NCBI RefSeq assembly: GCF_016650695.1
Contig: NZ_JAEKFH010000003.1
Coordinates: forward strand, 2,872,001-2,936,000
Source: Pseudomonas sp. TH41
Lineage (GTDB): Bacteria > Pseudomonadota > Gammaproteobacteria > Pseudomonadales > Pseudomonadaceae
DNA length: 64,000 bases
Reading direction: 5' to 3'
A program made the translations under genes and the position numbers. Below, in pieces: positions 39,439 to 49,604 of the stretch. The notes under the pieces are model-generated. The model was given only the letters and a program-made list of their open reading frames with translations, made no database searches and was not told the origin of the DNA. Numbering within the stretch: the stretch's first letter is position 1; each line of letters begins with the position of its first letter.

Positions 39439-40764
39439 TTAGATCAGCGAGCCCCGCAATGAGTGCGGCTGTGCGGCATCAATGTGCACATCGGCGAACT
39501 GGCCGATCAAGGTTGGATTGTCGCAGCGGAAGTTGACGATCCGGTTATTCTCGGTCCGGCCTTGCAGCTCGCCGGGGTCCTTTTTCGAATAATCGGTGAC
39601 CAGGATCCGCTGGATCGAACCGACCATTTGTCGGCTAATTTCGAAGCCTTGCTGGTTAAGGCGATGTTGCAGCGCGTTCAGGCGTTCTTTTTTCAGTTCT
39701 TCCGGCGTTTCGTCGGCCAGGTCGGCGGCCGGTGTGCCGGGACGCTGGCTGTAGACGAACGAGTAGGAGAAGTCGAAACCGACGTCTTCGATCAGCTTCA
39801 TGGTCTGTTCGAAATCTTTCTCGGTCTCGCCCGGGAAGCCGACGATAAAGTCGGAGCTGATACAGATCCCCGGCACGGCGGCGCGCAGTTTGCGCAGTTT
39901 GGATTTGTATTCCAGGGCGGTGTGATTGCGCTTCATCGCCGACAGAATCCGGTCTGAACCCGATTGCACCGGCAGGTGCAGGTGTTTGACCAGTTCCGGC
40001 ACATCGGCGTGAGCCTGAATCAGGCTGTCGGAGAATTCCAGCGGGTGCGAGGTGGTGTAGCGAATCCGGTCGATGCCATCGACGGCGGCCACCACGCGAA
40101 TCAGTTCGGCGAGGTCCGCCAGGCGACCATCGTGTGTGGCGCCGCGATAACCATTGACGTTCTGACCCAGCAGGGTCACTTCACGTACGCCGTTTTCGGC
40201 CAGGTGGATAATCTCGGCAATCACGTCGTCGAACGGGCGGCTGACTTCTTCACCGCGGGTGTAGGGCACTACGCAGAACGTGCAGTACTTGCTGCAGCCT
40301 TCCATGACCGACACGTAAGCACTCGGGCCATCGACGCGCGGCTCGGGCAAATGGTCGAACTTTTCGATTTCCGGGAACGAGACGTCCACTTGCGGCAACT
40401 TGGTGGCGCGTGCGGCGTCGATCATTTCCGGCAGGCGGTGCAAGGTTTGCGGGCCGAATACCACGTCGACATACGGGGCACGATCGCGGATGGCCGCGCC
40501 TTCCTGGCTGGCCACGCAACCGCCGACGGCGATCACCATGTCCGGGTTGGCGAGCTTCAGTTCGCGCCAGCGACCGAGCTGGGAATACACCCGGTCCTGA
40601 GCACGTTCACGAATGGAGCAGGTGTTGAGCAGGATTACGTCCGCGTCTTCAGCGCGAGCGGTGACTTCCAGGGCCTGGTGTTCGCCCAGCAGATCGACCA
40701 TGCGCGAGCTGTCGTACTCGTTCATCTGGCAACCGTGGGTTTCGATGTAAAGCTTCTTGGCCAT
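39439..40764 (-). CDS. miaB: tRNA methylthiotransferase MiaB
   Basis: 441 residues. Adds the methylthio group to i6A37 of tRNA. N-terminal UPF0004 domain starting [17 protein letters not shown], radical-SAM cluster GCSKYCTFC and a C-terminal TRAM domain. Earlier in-frame starts exist (to 40812), but [11 protein letters not shown] is the family start. Confidence 0.95.
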   Translation of the reverse strand: MAKKLYIETHGCQMNEYDSSRMVDLLGEHQALEVTARAEDADVILLNTCSIRERAQDRVYSQLGRWRELKLANPDMVIAVGGCVASQEGAAIRDRAPYVDVVFGPQTLHRLPEMIDAARATKLPQVDVSFPEIEKFDHLPEPRVDGPSAYVSVMEGCSKYCTFCVVPYTRGEEVSRPFDDVIAEIIHLAENGVREVTLLGQNVNGYRGATHDGRLADLAELIRVVAAVDGIDRIRYTTSHPLEFSDSLIQAHADVPELVKHLHLPVQSGSDRILSAMKRNHTALEYKSKLRKLRAAVPGICISSDFIVGFPGETEKDFEQTMKLIEDVGFDFSYSFVYSQRPGTPAADLADETPEELKKERLNALQHRLNQQGFEISRQMVGSIQRILVTDYSKKDPGELQGRTENNRIVNFRCDNPTLIGQFADVHIDAAQPHSLRGSLI

Positions 40765-40848
40765 GGAAAGAGTCATCACGTGATTCAAAGAACCAAGCAT
40801 TATAGGGAACATGTCCCAAGGTTCCTACCGCTGCGCGTCCGGTGGCTA

Positions 40849-40857
40849 TGCTATAGT
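40849..40857 (+). promoter_or_regulatory. Extended -10 promoter for the DUF1820 gene
   Basis: TGC-TATAGT, 41 bp before the start codon. No clear -35, as allowed for extended -10 promoters. The block GGCTATGCTA recurs before ladS (45161-45170). Confidence 0.5.
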
Positions 40858-40898
40858 TCGCGCCCTCATTTTTATCCCCGATGTGTTGCTCGCCCACC

Positions 40899-41228
40899 AT
40901 GACCAAACGTGAAGCTCCAATCTACAAGGTGATTTTTCTCAACCAGGGCCAGGTGTACGAAATGTACGCCAAGCAGATCTATCAAAGTGATCTGTGGGGC
41001 TTTCTGGAAGTGGAAGAGTTCGTCTTTGGCGAGCGCACGCAAGTGGTCGTCGATCCGAGCGAAGAGAAACTCAAGGCTCAGTTTGAAGGCGTTGTGCGCA
41101 GTTTTGTGCCGATGCATTCGATCGTGCGCATCGACGAAGTCGAGCGTCTAGGCACGCCGAAAATCAGCGAAGCCCGCGGCGCGGTTGGCAATGTCATGCC
41201 GTTTCCGATGCCGATGCCTGAGAAGTAA
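40899..41228 (+). CDS. DUF1820 family protein
   Basis: 109 residues, cytoplasmic. IYKVIFLNQGQVYEMYAKQIYQSDLWGFLEVEEFVFGE is typical of DUF1820 (PA3979). No known function. It lies alone, divergent from miaB across 134 bp. Confidence 0.87.
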   Translation: MTKREAPIYKVIFLNQGQVYEMYAKQIYQSDLWGFLEVEEFVFGERTQVVVDPSEEKLKAQFEGVVRSFVPMHSIVRIDEVERLGTPKISEARGAVGNVMPFPMPMPEK

Positions 41229-41295
41229 GTAGCAGTCTTGAAGCTGATAGGGCTCTCTACTGTGGCTAGAGAGTCATTGTGATCAGGGGATTTAT

Positions 41296-41428
41296 TGTGG
41301 CGAGGGGATTTATCCCCGTTGGGCTGCGAAGCAGCCCTGCCATCAGCCAATGCATTCTTTCAAGCGGACCGCATTCGCTGACTTTACGACTGCTGCGCAG
41401 CCGAACGGGGATAAATCCCCTCACCACA
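41296..41428. repeat. Inverted repeat of a third family (GGGGATTTATCCCC)
   Basis: Arms 41296-41337 and 41392-41428 with TGTGGCGAGGGGATTTATCC at the outer end, imperfect inside. Another P. fluorescens-type intergenic repeat; between the convergent DUF1820 and Sel1 genes. Confidence 0.8.
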
Positions 41429-41443
41429 GGGCCAGTGCAGGAA

Positions 41444-41992
41444 TCAGGGTAGTGGCGAAAACGGTGTACGCCCGTCGGCGCTTTGCAATTCCATCAGGTA
41501 TTTACGGAAAATTTGCCCAAGCACTTGGGTAGCGACTTCCAGCTCTTCGCGCGGCATTTTTTCCGCCACTTCGTCAGCCGTGTCCAGCGCATCTTCAGCG
41601 CCATTGACCGCCGCCATTTTCAGCACGATGTACGCCTGAATGTTATTGGCCGGTACGCCTTCGCCATGGAAAAACATGGTGCCCAGTTTGAACTGTGCCT
41701 GGGCATGGCCTTGCAGCGAGGCCTTTTCGAAGTAGCTCAGGGCTTGATTGAGGTCGCGCGGCGTATTTTTACTGTTGTAGTAGAACTCACCCAACTCGTA
41801 TTGCGCTTGCGCATCCCCTGCATCCGACGCTTTCTGACAGACAGCGAGTGCCTGTGCCAGATCTTGCCCCTGGGTATTGAGGGTGCAACGACCCATCGCT
41901 GGGATTAACAACGAGTTGCCGCCTGCCTGTGCGAGCAGGGGCTGAAGGAGCAACAGGCAGCCCAGTGCAAGGGCGCGGCCGGTGCGGTTCAT
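41444..41992 (-). CDS. Secreted Sel1/TPR-repeat protein
   Basis: 182 residues. Signal peptide ending LLAQAGG, then about three Sel1-like repeats (AGDAQAQYELGEFYY, QGHAQAQFKLGTMFFHGEG and a weaker one). Probably a periplasmic protein-interaction module; synteny PA3978. Start 41992 gives a clean signal peptide; a start 20 codons upstream does not. Confidence 0.85.
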   Translation of the reverse strand: MNRTGRALALGCLLLLQPLLAQAGGNSLLIPAMGRCTLNTQGQDLAQALAVCQKASDAGDAQAQYELGEFYYNSKNTPRDLNQALSYFEKASLQGHAQAQFKLGTMFFHGEGVPANNIQAYIVLKMAAVNGAEDALDTADEVAEKMPREELEVATQVLGQIFRKYLMELQSADGRTPFSPLP

Positions 41993-42173
41993 GGGAATCG
42001 ACTTACCTCTGAAGGGCGCGCGGACCCATCGAGGGATCCAATAAGCGCGCATTATGAAATAAGCAGGGCCAACCTTACAAAGTCTTTACTCGTTTTTCTG
42101 CTGCGCGGGAAATATATCGCCCACTTTGCGGGGGATTATTAGCAGAAGCGTAGGAATAAGGGCAGGAATGTAG

Positions 42174-42207
42174 GTGAAAGCTGACGCTGGCAATCGCCAA
42201 CGTCAGC
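42174..42207 (-). terminator. Terminator after hemL
   Basis: On the minus strand a 12-bp stem GCTGACGTTGGC / GCCAGCGTCAGC (one G-U) with loop GATT, followed by only a short TTT. Ends the thiD-thiE-hemL operon. Confidence 0.65.
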
Positions 42208-42216
42208 GGCTCAGCG

Positions 42217-43500
42217 TTATTTCAATGCAGCGAATGCTCGCTCGGCGGCATCCAGTGTCAGTTTCAGCTCGGCTTCGCCGTGAGCGATCGAGGTGAAGCC
42301 GGCTTCGAATGCGCTCGGCGCCAAATACACCCCGCCCTCGAGCATCAGGTGGAAGAAGCGCCCGAACCGGGCAGCGTCGCTGGCCATTACGTCATCGAAG
42401 GTCACGATGTCGTCGGCGCCGCTGAAGTACAGGCCAAACATGCCGCCGGCCTGCGTGGTCACGAACGGAATGCCGGCGGCATCAGCGCGCTGTTGCAGAC
42501 CGTCGAGCAGGCGGCTGGTGTAGTCGCTCAGCTCGGCATGGAAACCTGGACGGCTGATCAGGCGCAAGGTGGTCAAGCCGGCCGCCATCGCCAATGGGTT
42601 ACCCGACAAGGTGCCCGCCTGGTAGACCGGACCCAAAGGCGCGATGTGCGACATGATTTCGCGTTTGCCGCCGAAGCAGCCGACCGGCATGCCGCCGCCG
42701 ATGATCTTGCCGAAGGTGGTCAGGTCCGGCGTCACGCCGTAGTGCGCTTGTGCGCCGCCGAGGGCGACACGGAAACCGGTCATGACTTCGTCGAAAATCA
42801 GCACCACGCCATGCTTGTCGCACAGGGTCCGCAGGCCTTCGAGGAAACCGGGTGCCGGTGGCACGCAATTCATGTTGCCGGCCACGGGCTCGACGATGAT
42901 GCACGCCACGTCCTGGCCGACTTCGGCGAGCATGGTTGCAACGGCATCGATGTCGTTGAACGGCAGGGTCAAGGTGTGTTTGGCGAAGGCTGCCGGCACA
43001 CCTGCCGAGCTTGGTACGCCTTGGGTCAGGGCGCCGGAACCGGCCTTGACCAGCAAACTGTCGGAGTGACCGTGGTAGCAGCCTTCAAACTTGATGATGC
43101 TGTCGCGACCAGTGAAACCACGGGCCAGGCGAATGGCGCTCATGGTCGCTTCGGTGCCGGAGCTGACCATGCGCACCATTTCCATCGACGGCACGATCGA
43201 GCAGACCAGATCAGCCATCTGGGTTTCCATCTCGGTGGGAGCGCCGTAGGACAATCCATGCTCAAGCTGCTTGCGCACGGCGTCCAGCACGTCCGGATGG
43301 CTGTGGCCGAGAATCATCGGGCCCCAGGAACCGACGTAATCCACATAACGCTTATTGTCTTCGTCAGTGACGTAGGCGCCTTCGGCGTGTTTGAAGAACA
43401 GCGGCGTGCCGCCGACGCTCTTGAATGCGCGAACAGGTGAGTTCACGCCACCGGGAATGTGTTTCTGGGCATTGGCAAACAGGGTTTCAGAACGAGACAT
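42217..43500 (-). CDS. hemL: Glutamate-1-semialdehyde 2,1-aminomutase
   Basis: 427 residues, class III aminotransferase fold. Forms 5-aminolevulinate for heme. [13 protein letters not shown] and the PLP-Lys segment [14 protein letters not shown] are present. Seventeen bases follow the thiE stop; one operon with thiD and thiE (PA3975-PA3977). Confidence 0.96.
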   Translation of the reverse strand: MSRSETLFANAQKHIPGGVNSPVRAFKSVGGTPLFFKHAEGAYVTDEDNKRYVDYVGSWGPMILGHSHPDVLDAVRKQLEHGLSYGAPTEMETQMADLVCSIVPSMEMVRMVSSGTEATMSAIRLARGFTGRDSIIKFEGCYHGHSDSLLVKAGSGALTQGVPSSAGVPAAFAKHTLTLPFNDIDAVATMLAEVGQDVACIIVEPVAGNMNCVPPAPGFLEGLRTLCDKHGVVLIFDEVMTGFRVALGGAQAHYGVTPDLTTFGKIIGGGMPVGCFGGKREIMSHIAPLGPVYQAGTLSGNPLAMAAGLTTLRLISRPGFHAELSDYTSRLLDGLQQRADAAGIPFVTTQAGGMFGLYFSGADDIVTFDDVMASDAARFGRFFHLMLEGGVYLAPSAFEAGFTSIAHGEAELKLTLDAAERAFAALK

Positions 43501-43517
43501 GATCGGGCTCTCAAAAA

Positions 43518-44141
43518 TCAGGATTTGAACAATTCGTTAAAGGCACGGGCCCGGCGTGTTACCTCGGCCGTGCTGTCGGCGCCAAACAAACCATGGACCA
43601 CCGCCAGCAAATCGACCCCGTGGGCCACCAGCGGGGCGGCGTTGTCCAGGGTGATGCCACCGATTGCGCAGATCGGCAGGTGCAGTTTGCTGCGGGCCTG
43701 GTCGAGCAGTTCGAGGCTGCAGGTCGGTGCACCGGGTTTGGTGTTGGAATTAAAGAAGCGGCCGAAAGCGACATAACTGGCGCCTTCTTTGGCAGCTTGT
43801 TCGGCGAGCTCGAGTTGCGCGTGGCAGGTCGAGCCGATGATCGCCTGGCGACCGAGCAACGCCCGGGCCGGCGTCAGCGGGCCGTCGGTCTGGCCCAGGT
43901 GCACGCCGACGTTCAGGCGCGCGGCCAGTTCGGCATCATCGTTGATGATCAGCTGGGTCTTGTAGCGGTCGCACAGGTCGCGCAGGGTTTCGGCCTCGCG
44001 CAGACGGCGGGCCTCATCGCTGCTTTTGTCGCGGTATTGCAGCAAGGTAACGCCGCCTTCCAGCGCCGCCTCCACGTACGAAAGAAATTTACCCGCCAGT
44101 AGCTGGCTGTCGGTAATGGCGTACAGGCCACGTAGTTTCAT
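43518..44141 (-). CDS. thiE: Thiamine-phosphate synthase
   Basis: 207 residues, TIM barrel. Joins HMP-PP and thiazole phosphate. [31 protein letters not shown] and [13 protein letters not shown] are the family motifs. GAGG seven bases before the ATG lies within the thiD 3' end. Confidence 0.95.
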   Translation of the reverse strand: MKLRGLYAITDSQLLAGKFLSYVEAALEGGVTLLQYRDKSSDEARRLREAETLRDLCDRYKTQLIINDDAELAARLNVGVHLGQTDGPLTPARALLGRQAIIGSTCHAQLELAEQAAKEGASYVAFGRFFNSNTKPGAPTCSLELLDQARSKLHLPICAIGGITLDNAAPLVAHGVDLLAVVHGLFGADSTAEVTRRARAFNELFKS

Positions 44142-44159
44142 CGGACAAGCCTCATGGCG

Positions 44160-44957
44160 TTACGAACAGAAATCCAGCGGCAAGCGGCGGGGCACGAACT
44201 GACCTTTGCCCAGTTGCTCGGCATCACGCAGGGTGCGCCACGTGTAGTTAAGTGCGGTCTGCACCGCGCTGACGAGATTTTCACCCTGGGCCAGACGACC
44301 GGCGAGGGCGCTGGCCAGGGTGCAACCCGATCCGTGATAACTGCCGGGCAGGCGCTGACAGGTATAGGTTTCGCGCAGGCCGTCACGGCTGTACAGGCGA
44401 TTGTGTATTTCGTGTTCATCACCGTGGCCGCCTGTGATCAGCAGGTGTTTGACGAACGGCAGGAGTTTTTCAGCGCATTCGTCCGCGGTGCCTTCGGGCA
44501 GTTCGGCGAGGATGCGTGCTTCGGGGAGGTTGGGGGTGGCAATGATGGCCAAGGGCAACAGGCGTTCGCGCATAGCGTAGCCGACTTCATCCTTGCCCAG
44601 TCGTCCGCCACCGCCGGCGCGCAGCACCGGGTCGCAGACCATTGGCAAATGCGGGTGCGCCTGGAGCAGTTCGACGACGGTGTCGACCATTTCCAGTGAA
44701 CCGAGCATGCCCAGTTTGACCGCAGCGACTTCGCAATCGTTGAGCACGGCGTTGGCCTGGGCCAACACCCACTCACGGTCGAGGACGCGGAAGTCAGTGA
44801 CGTTGACCGTGTCTTGCACGGTCAGGGCGGTGACGGCCGGAGCCGCATGGCAACCCTGCGCGAGCAGGGCTTCGATATCTGCCTGCAGGCCGGCGCCACC
44901 ACTTGGGTCGTGGCCGGAGAGACAGAGGACAACGGGGCGAGAGCTGTAGATATTCAT
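44160..44957 (-). CDS. thiD: HMP/HMP-phosphate kinase
   Basis: 265 residues, ribokinase family. Two phosphorylations of hydroxymethylpyrimidine. LCLSGHDPSGGAGLQADIEA near the start and GGHGDEHEIHNRLY, GSGCTLASALAG near the end are typical. Start 44957 (MNIYSSRPVVLCLSG) preferred over one seven codons earlier. Confidence 0.94.
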   Translation of the reverse strand: MNIYSSRPVVLCLSGHDPSGGAGLQADIEALLAQGCHAAPAVTALTVQDTVNVTDFRVLDREWVLAQANAVLNDCEVAAVKLGMLGSLEMVDTVVELLQAHPHLPMVCDPVLRAGGGGRLGKDEVGYAMRERLLPLAIIATPNLPEARILAELPEGTADECAEKLLPFVKHLLITGGHGDEHEIHNRLYSRDGLRETYTCQRLPGSYHGSGCTLASALAGRLAQGENLVSAVQTALNYTWRTLRDAEQLGKGQFVPRRLPLDFCS

Positions 44958-45000
44958 GGTGCGCGAGCTTACCACCAAACATCTTTTTTCGGCCGCAGGA

Positions 45001-45054
45001 AGATCAAAAGATCGCAGGCTTCGCCAGCTCCTACAAGGAGGCTGCGATCTTTTC
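45001..45054. repeat. Degenerate, shortened REP copy
   Basis: AGATCAAAAGATCGCAGGCT faces GAGGCTGCGATCTTTT across a short core: a REP doublet that has lost its middle. Lies in the 313-bp gap between thiD and ladS; apart from the ladS promoter nothing else is seen there. Confidence 0.6.
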
Positions 45055-45144
45055 AGCCCCTTCTGACCGGGTCAACAGCTCTAGCTCAATGTGTAGCGCT
45101 GGAACGCCCGTGCTAGAGCCTTTGTAGGAAAGATTTCGATGGTG

Positions 45145-45174
45145 TTCAAAGGCCATCAACGGCTATGCTAGAGT
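45145..45174 (+). promoter_or_regulatory. Candidate promoter of ladS
   Basis: TTCAAA (45145-45150), 18-bp spacer, extended -10 TGC-TAGAGT (45166-45174). It stands 97 bp before the ladS ATG. Confidence 0.45.
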
Positions 45175-45270
45175 GGATCCAAACCAATAACAGGTGATAC
45201 CGGTTCTACGTCTACTCAAACGGAATGGGGGGCTTCCTGACAGAACCGGACAGGCCACGCTGGGGCTTCA

Positions 45271-47655
45271 ATGCGCTATTTGCTGATGTTGCTGTTGTGT
45301 TTGCCCCTCATGGCGAGCGCCGTCGAATTCGATGAATTCACTCAAAGCCTCCCCTTGGGGCGCACCCTGCAAGTGTTCGAGGACGCGGGTGGTCAGGCGA
45401 CCATTGCGGATGTTCGCGCACAAGCGGCGGCGGGAAACTTCAAGCCCCACCATAAAGACACCCTCAACGCGGGTTACTCGCGTTCGGCGTTCTGGCTGAA
45501 AATCGATCTGCATTACCGCCCGACCAACCCTGATGCGCAACGCACCTGGCTGCTGGAACTGGCCTATCCGCCCCTCGATCACCTCGATTTGTACTTGCCT
45601 GATGCTGACGGTCGCTATCAGTTGGCCCGACAGACCGGCGATGCCTTGCCATTCGACAGTCGCGAGATCCGCCAGAACAACTATCTGTTCGATCTGAACT
45701 TCACCCCTGATCAGACGCAAATCGTGTACCTGCGCCTGCAAAGCGAAGGCTCGATCCAGGCTCCGGTCACGTTGTGGTCGAGCACCGCATACCTCGAAGA
45801 ACAGCCGGTGCGACTGTATGTGCTCGGGTTGATCTATGGCGTGTTGCTGGGGATGCTGGTCTACAACCTGTTCATCTACCTCAGCGTGCGCGACACCAGC
45901 TACCTCTATTACATTTTCTATATCGCCTCGTTCGGCTTGTATCAGCTGTCGGTGAACGGCGCGGCGGTGCAGTATTTCTGGCCGGACAACCCGTGGTGGG
46001 CCAATGCTGCGACGCCGTTTTTCATCGGTTGCGCAGGGTTGTTCGGCAGCCAGTTCGCCCGCAGCTTCTTGCAGACAGCCACTTACAGTCGCTGGCTCGA
46101 CCGCTTGTTGCTGGCGCTGATTGCGTTCGGTGCGGTGGTGGTCGGATTGTCATTGATGACCAGTTACGCGCTGGCCTTGCGCTTGGCAACGGCCTTGGCA
46201 CTGACGTTCACCGTGGCGATTTTTACAGCAGGGATTTTCGCCTGGCTGCGCGGTTTGCGAGTGGCGCGGTATTTTATTATTGCCTGGTCGGCGTTTTTGC
46301 TCGGCGGCATCATCAACACGCTGATGGTGTTGGGTTACTTGCCGAACGTGTTCCTGACCATGTATTCCAGCCAGATTGGTTCTGCGATCGAAGTCGCGTT
46401 GCTGTCCCTGGCGCTGGCCGACCGCATCAACGCCATGCGCGAGCAGCAAGCGCAGACCCTGTTCGATGCCGGTCAAAAACTCGAAGTGCTCAACCAGCAA
46501 CTGGCTCGAAGCAACAAACTCAAGGACGAATTCCTCGCCACGCTGACCCACGAACTGCGCACGCCCATGAACGGTGTGATCGGTTCGCTGGAACTGATGC
46601 AGACCGTCGAAATGGACACCGAGCTGGAGCAATACCAGCAAACCGCAGCGGGTTCGGCACGGGACATGATGCGCATGGTCAATGGCATCCTCACCCTGAC
46701 CGAGCTGCAGGCTGGCAAGCTCAAGGCCTCGGCGACCCCCTTCAGTTTGCGCGGCGTGGTTGAAGCATTGCGCCTGCAGTTCCAAGGCAATGCATCGAGC
46801 AAGTCCCTGGATTTCAAAGTGGACGTGACACAGGGGCTGCCGGATCGCTTGAACGGCGACAGCGCCAAGTTGGCGCAATGCCTGGAATGTCTGCTGGACA
46901 ACGCGATCAAGTTCACCAAGGTCGGCGGTCTGGCGCTGCGCGTGACGGGCAAACCTCTGGAAAACAATCGCCTGGCCCTGTCATTTGCGGTGATCGACAC
47001 CGGCATCGGTTTCACCGATCTGGGGGAGGCGACGATGTATCAACGCTTCTTCCAGCTCGACGGCTCGATGACCCGTGAATACGGCGGCCTGGGCGTCGGC
47101 CTGGCGATTTGTCGGCAACTGGTCGAATTGCTTGGCGGACGCCTGACTCACCGCTCCGAGCCAGGGAGCGGCAGCCGCTTCCAGCTGGATGTCGAGTTCG
47201 AACAGCCGGTGGTAGAGCGTGTGCAAGCACCTTTTATGAGCCGGGATTTTCCGCGCTTGCGACTGCCACAGGATTGCACCGTGCTGCTGGCGGATGACAA
47301 CAGCATCAATCAACTTGTGATGCGCGGCATGTTGCTCAAGCTTGGGTTCCGGGTGCGCACCGCTGACAGCAGCGGTGCTGCGCTGGAGTATTTGCAGCGT
47401 GAAGCCTTTGACGCGGTGCTGCTTGACTGCCAGTTGCCTGCCGCGGACGGTGTGTCTCTGTGCTGCCAGATCCGCGCATTGCCGGGTTGCGCCGAATTGC
47501 CGGTGTTCATGGTGGCCCTGAGCGTTGATCGTGAGCGCTGCCCGACCGGCGCGTTGATTGACTATCTGGGCAAACCGGTAAAATTCGAGGACTTGCAGGC
47601 AGTGCTTTATCGGCGGGTGCTCTGCCCGCAGCAGGGTGAAAGCGCCGGCAGATAG
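45271..47655 (+). CDS. ladS: Hybrid sensor kinase LadS
   Basis: 794 residues. Signal peptide, periplasmic 7TMR-DISMED2 sensor (about 25-170), seven membrane helices (about 183-390), histidine kinase with His427 in LTHELRTPMNG and an ATPase domain (NAIKFTK, DTGIG, GLGVGLAI), then a receiver with Asp675/676, Asp719 and Lys768. All phosphorelay residues are present. LadS acts through GacS/GacA to raise RsmY/RsmZ small RNAs, favouring biofilm-type behaviour; in P. aeruginosa it senses calcium. Synteny PA3974 next to thiD. Confidence 0.93.
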   Translation: MRYLLMLLLCLPLMASAVEFDEFTQSLPLGRTLQVFEDAGGQATIADVRAQAAAGNFKPHHKDTLNAGYSRSAFWLKIDLHYRPTNPDAQRTWLLELAYPPLDHLDLYLPDADGRYQLARQTGDALPFDSREIRQNNYLFDLNFTPDQTQIVYLRLQSEGSIQAPVTLWSSTAYLEEQPVRLYVLGLIYGVLLGMLVYNLFIYLSVRDTSYLYYIFYIASFGLYQLSVNGAAVQYFWPDNPWWANAATPFFIGCAGLFGSQFARSFLQTATYSRWLDRLLLALIAFGAVVVGLSLMTSYALALRLATALALTFTVAIFTAGIFAWLRGLRVARYFIIAWSAFLLGGIINTLMVLGYLPNVFLTMYSSQIGSAIEVALLSLALADRINAMREQQAQTLFDAGQKLEVLNQQLARSNKLKDEFLATLTHELRTPMNGVIGSLELMQTVEMDTELEQYQQTAAGSARDMMRMVNGILTLTELQAGKLKASATPFSLRGVVEALRLQFQGNASSKSLDFKVDVTQGLPDRLNGDSAKLAQCLECLLDNAIKFTKVGGLALRVTGKPLENNRLALSFAVIDTGIGFTDLGEATMYQRFFQLDGSMTREYGGLGVGLAICRQLVELLGGRLTHRSEPGSGSRFQLDVEFEQPVVERVQAPFMSRDFPRLRLPQDCTVLLADDNSINQLVMRGMLLKLGFRVRTADSSGAALEYLQREAFDAVLLDCQLPAADGVSLCCQIRALPGCAELPVFMVALSVDRERCPTGALIDYLGKPVKFEDLQAVLYRRVLCPQQGESAGR

Positions 47656-47729
47656 GCAGATATGACACTTTGATCGGCCAAGGGGCGGTGCTTAACTGAA
47701 TTCCCTTGGCTGACCAAAGGAGCCCTGTC

Positions 47730-49379
47730 ATGAACCTGCATCAGTTCGCTGAAACCCACGAAGTCACCAACCAGCCACCGTCGCTGGACGGCACCAATCT
47801 GTATCGCATCGACCTGCCTTTGCAGGAGTGGTCGCAGCGTTTCGGGGCCGGTTGGGCGCAGGTGCGGATCGACGCTTACGGCGCACTGGCCGGCGGGCCG
47901 CTGATGGAAGCAGGGTTCCTGGCCAATCAGAACAAACCGGTCTTCGTCAGCCATGACCGTTATGGTCATCGCATCGACCTGGTGGAGTTTCATCCGGCCT
48001 ACCACGAATTGATGCGCACGGCGGTCGAGCACGGGCTGACCTCGTTGCCGTGGGCGCACCCGCAGCCCGGCGCCCACGTCGCCCGCGCCGCCATGACCTA
48101 CTTGCACAGCCAGGCCGAAGCCGGCAGCGGATGCCCGTTGACCATGACTTTCGCCAGTGTCCCGGCGATGCGCCTGCAGCCGGATCTGGCCGAACAATGG
48201 CTGCCGAAAATCCTCGCCACCGAATACGACCCGCGCAACGTTGGCATGGCGCACAAGGCCGGTGTCACCATTGGCATGGCCATGACCGAGAAGCAGGGCG
48301 GCACCGATGTGCGGGCCAACACCACCAAGGCGTATCCGGTCGGTGCCAGCGGTCCGGGCCAGGCCTATGAGTTGTTGGGCCATAAGTGGTTTTGTTCCGC
48401 GCCAATGTGCGATGCCTTCCTCACCCTGGCGCAGACGGACAAGGGATTGACCTGTTTCCTGCTGCCGCGCCATCGCCCGGATGGTACGCGCAATCAGTTC
48501 TACATCCAGCGGCTGAAAAACAAACTCGGCAACAACTCCAACGCCTCCAGCGAAGTGGAATTTCGTGGCGCCCTGGCGTGGATGGTGGGTGACGAAGGGC
48601 GGGGCGTTCCGACCATCATCGAAATGGTCGCCATGACCCGGTTCGATTGCATGGTCGGTTCCAGCGCGCTGATGCGCCAGGCGTTGACCCAGGCCAGCCA
48701 TCACTGCGCGCACCGCCGCGTTGGCGGCAAGCTGCTCAGCGAACAACCCTTGATGCAGAACGTACTGGCCGACCTCGCCCTGGAAAGCGAAGCCGCCCTG
48801 GCCTTGAGCCTGCGCATGGGCCGGGCGCTGGATCATCTGGACGACGCGCAGGAAGCGAAATTCGCACGCCTGGTGACGGCCGTGGGCAAGTATTGGATCT
48901 GCAAGCGCGCACCCGCGATGATCAACGAAGCCGCCGAGTGCATGGGCGGTGCCGGCTATGTCGAAGAAAGCATCCTGCCGCGTTTGTACCGCGAGGCACC
49001 GGTCAATTCGACGTGGGAAGGCTCCGGCAACGTGCAATGCCTTGATGTACTGCGGGCCTTGTCGAAAGAACCGGGGGTGCTGGATGTGCTGTTCAGCGAG
49101 TTGGGGGACGGCCATGGCGACAAACGCCTGGCCGCGCACATCAGTCAATTGCAGGCGGCCTTCAAGGACACTGGCGACATTCAATACCGCGCCCGGCAGC
49201 TGACCGAAGACATCGCCTTGGGGCTTCAGGCCAAGCTATTGCTGGAGGCAGGTAATGCCGCGGTCAGTGACGCCTTCATCGCCAGTCGTCTTGGGTCGGC
49301 AGGCCGGGTGTTTGGCGCGTTGCCGCGAGGACTGGAGGTGGAAGCGATTGTGGCGCGCTCTACTCCGCAGGGTTTTTGA
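47730..49379 (+). CDS. AidB-type acyl-CoA dehydrogenase
   Basis: 549 residues with the acyl-CoA dehydrogenase fold: GMAMTEKQGGTDVRANTT, ASSEVEFRGALAWMVG and AAECMGGAGYVEESILPRLYREAPVNSTWEGSGN-type C-terminal motifs (the last seen at about 425-450). Its length and C-terminus match AidB, a flavoprotein of the alkylation response that binds DNA in E. coli. An isovaleryl-CoA-like activity cannot be excluded. AAAGGAG stands eight bases before the ATG. Synteny PA3972. Confidence 0.85.
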   Translation: MNLHQFAETHEVTNQPPSLDGTNLYRIDLPLQEWSQRFGAGWAQVRIDAYGALAGGPLMEAGFLANQNKPVFVSHDRYGHRIDLVEFHPAYHELMRTAVEHGLTSLPWAHPQPGAHVARAAMTYLHSQAEAGSGCPLTMTFASVPAMRLQPDLAEQWLPKILATEYDPRNVGMAHKAGVTIGMAMTEKQGGTDVRANTTKAYPVGASGPGQAYELLGHKWFCSAPMCDAFLTLAQTDKGLTCFLLPRHRPDGTRNQFYIQRLKNKLGNNSNASSEVEFRGALAWMVGDEGRGVPTIIEMVAMTRFDCMVGSSALMRQALTQASHHCAHRRVGGKLLSEQPLMQNVLADLALESEAALALSLRMGRALDHLDDAQEAKFARLVTAVGKYWICKRAPAMINEAAECMGGAGYVEESILPRLYREAPVNSTWEGSGNVQCLDVLRALSKEPGVLDVLFSELGDGHGDKRLAAHISQLQAAFKDTGDIQYRARQLTEDIALGLQAKLLLEAGNAAVSDAFIASRLGSAGRVFGALPRGLEVEAIVARSTPQGF

Positions 49380-49408
49380 CCACGCTCGGGTGAACGACAA
49401 TGATCCAC

Positions 49409-49497
49409 TGTGGGAGCGAGCCTGCTCGCGAAAGCGGTCTGTCAGTCATATCGATGTTGGATGTGCCGGCGCATTCGCGAGCAGGCTCGCTCCCACA
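49409..49497. repeat. REP doublet before amn
   Basis: 24-bp arms 49409-49432 and 49474-49497, TGTGGGAGCGAGCCTGCTCGC type, perfect. Confidence 0.87.
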
Positions 49498-49604
49498 TTT
49501 GATCTTTGGTGAACCGACTAGTGTGTATCAGCATGCCACTGTTCCCGTCGGGCGACGATACAGGCAAGATGAAGGTCTGCAAGTCAGAACACAGGATGCT
49601 GATC

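Noticed and set aside
47607..49184. 525-residue minus-strand open frame
   Set aside because: Mirror of the acyl-CoA dehydrogenase gene.
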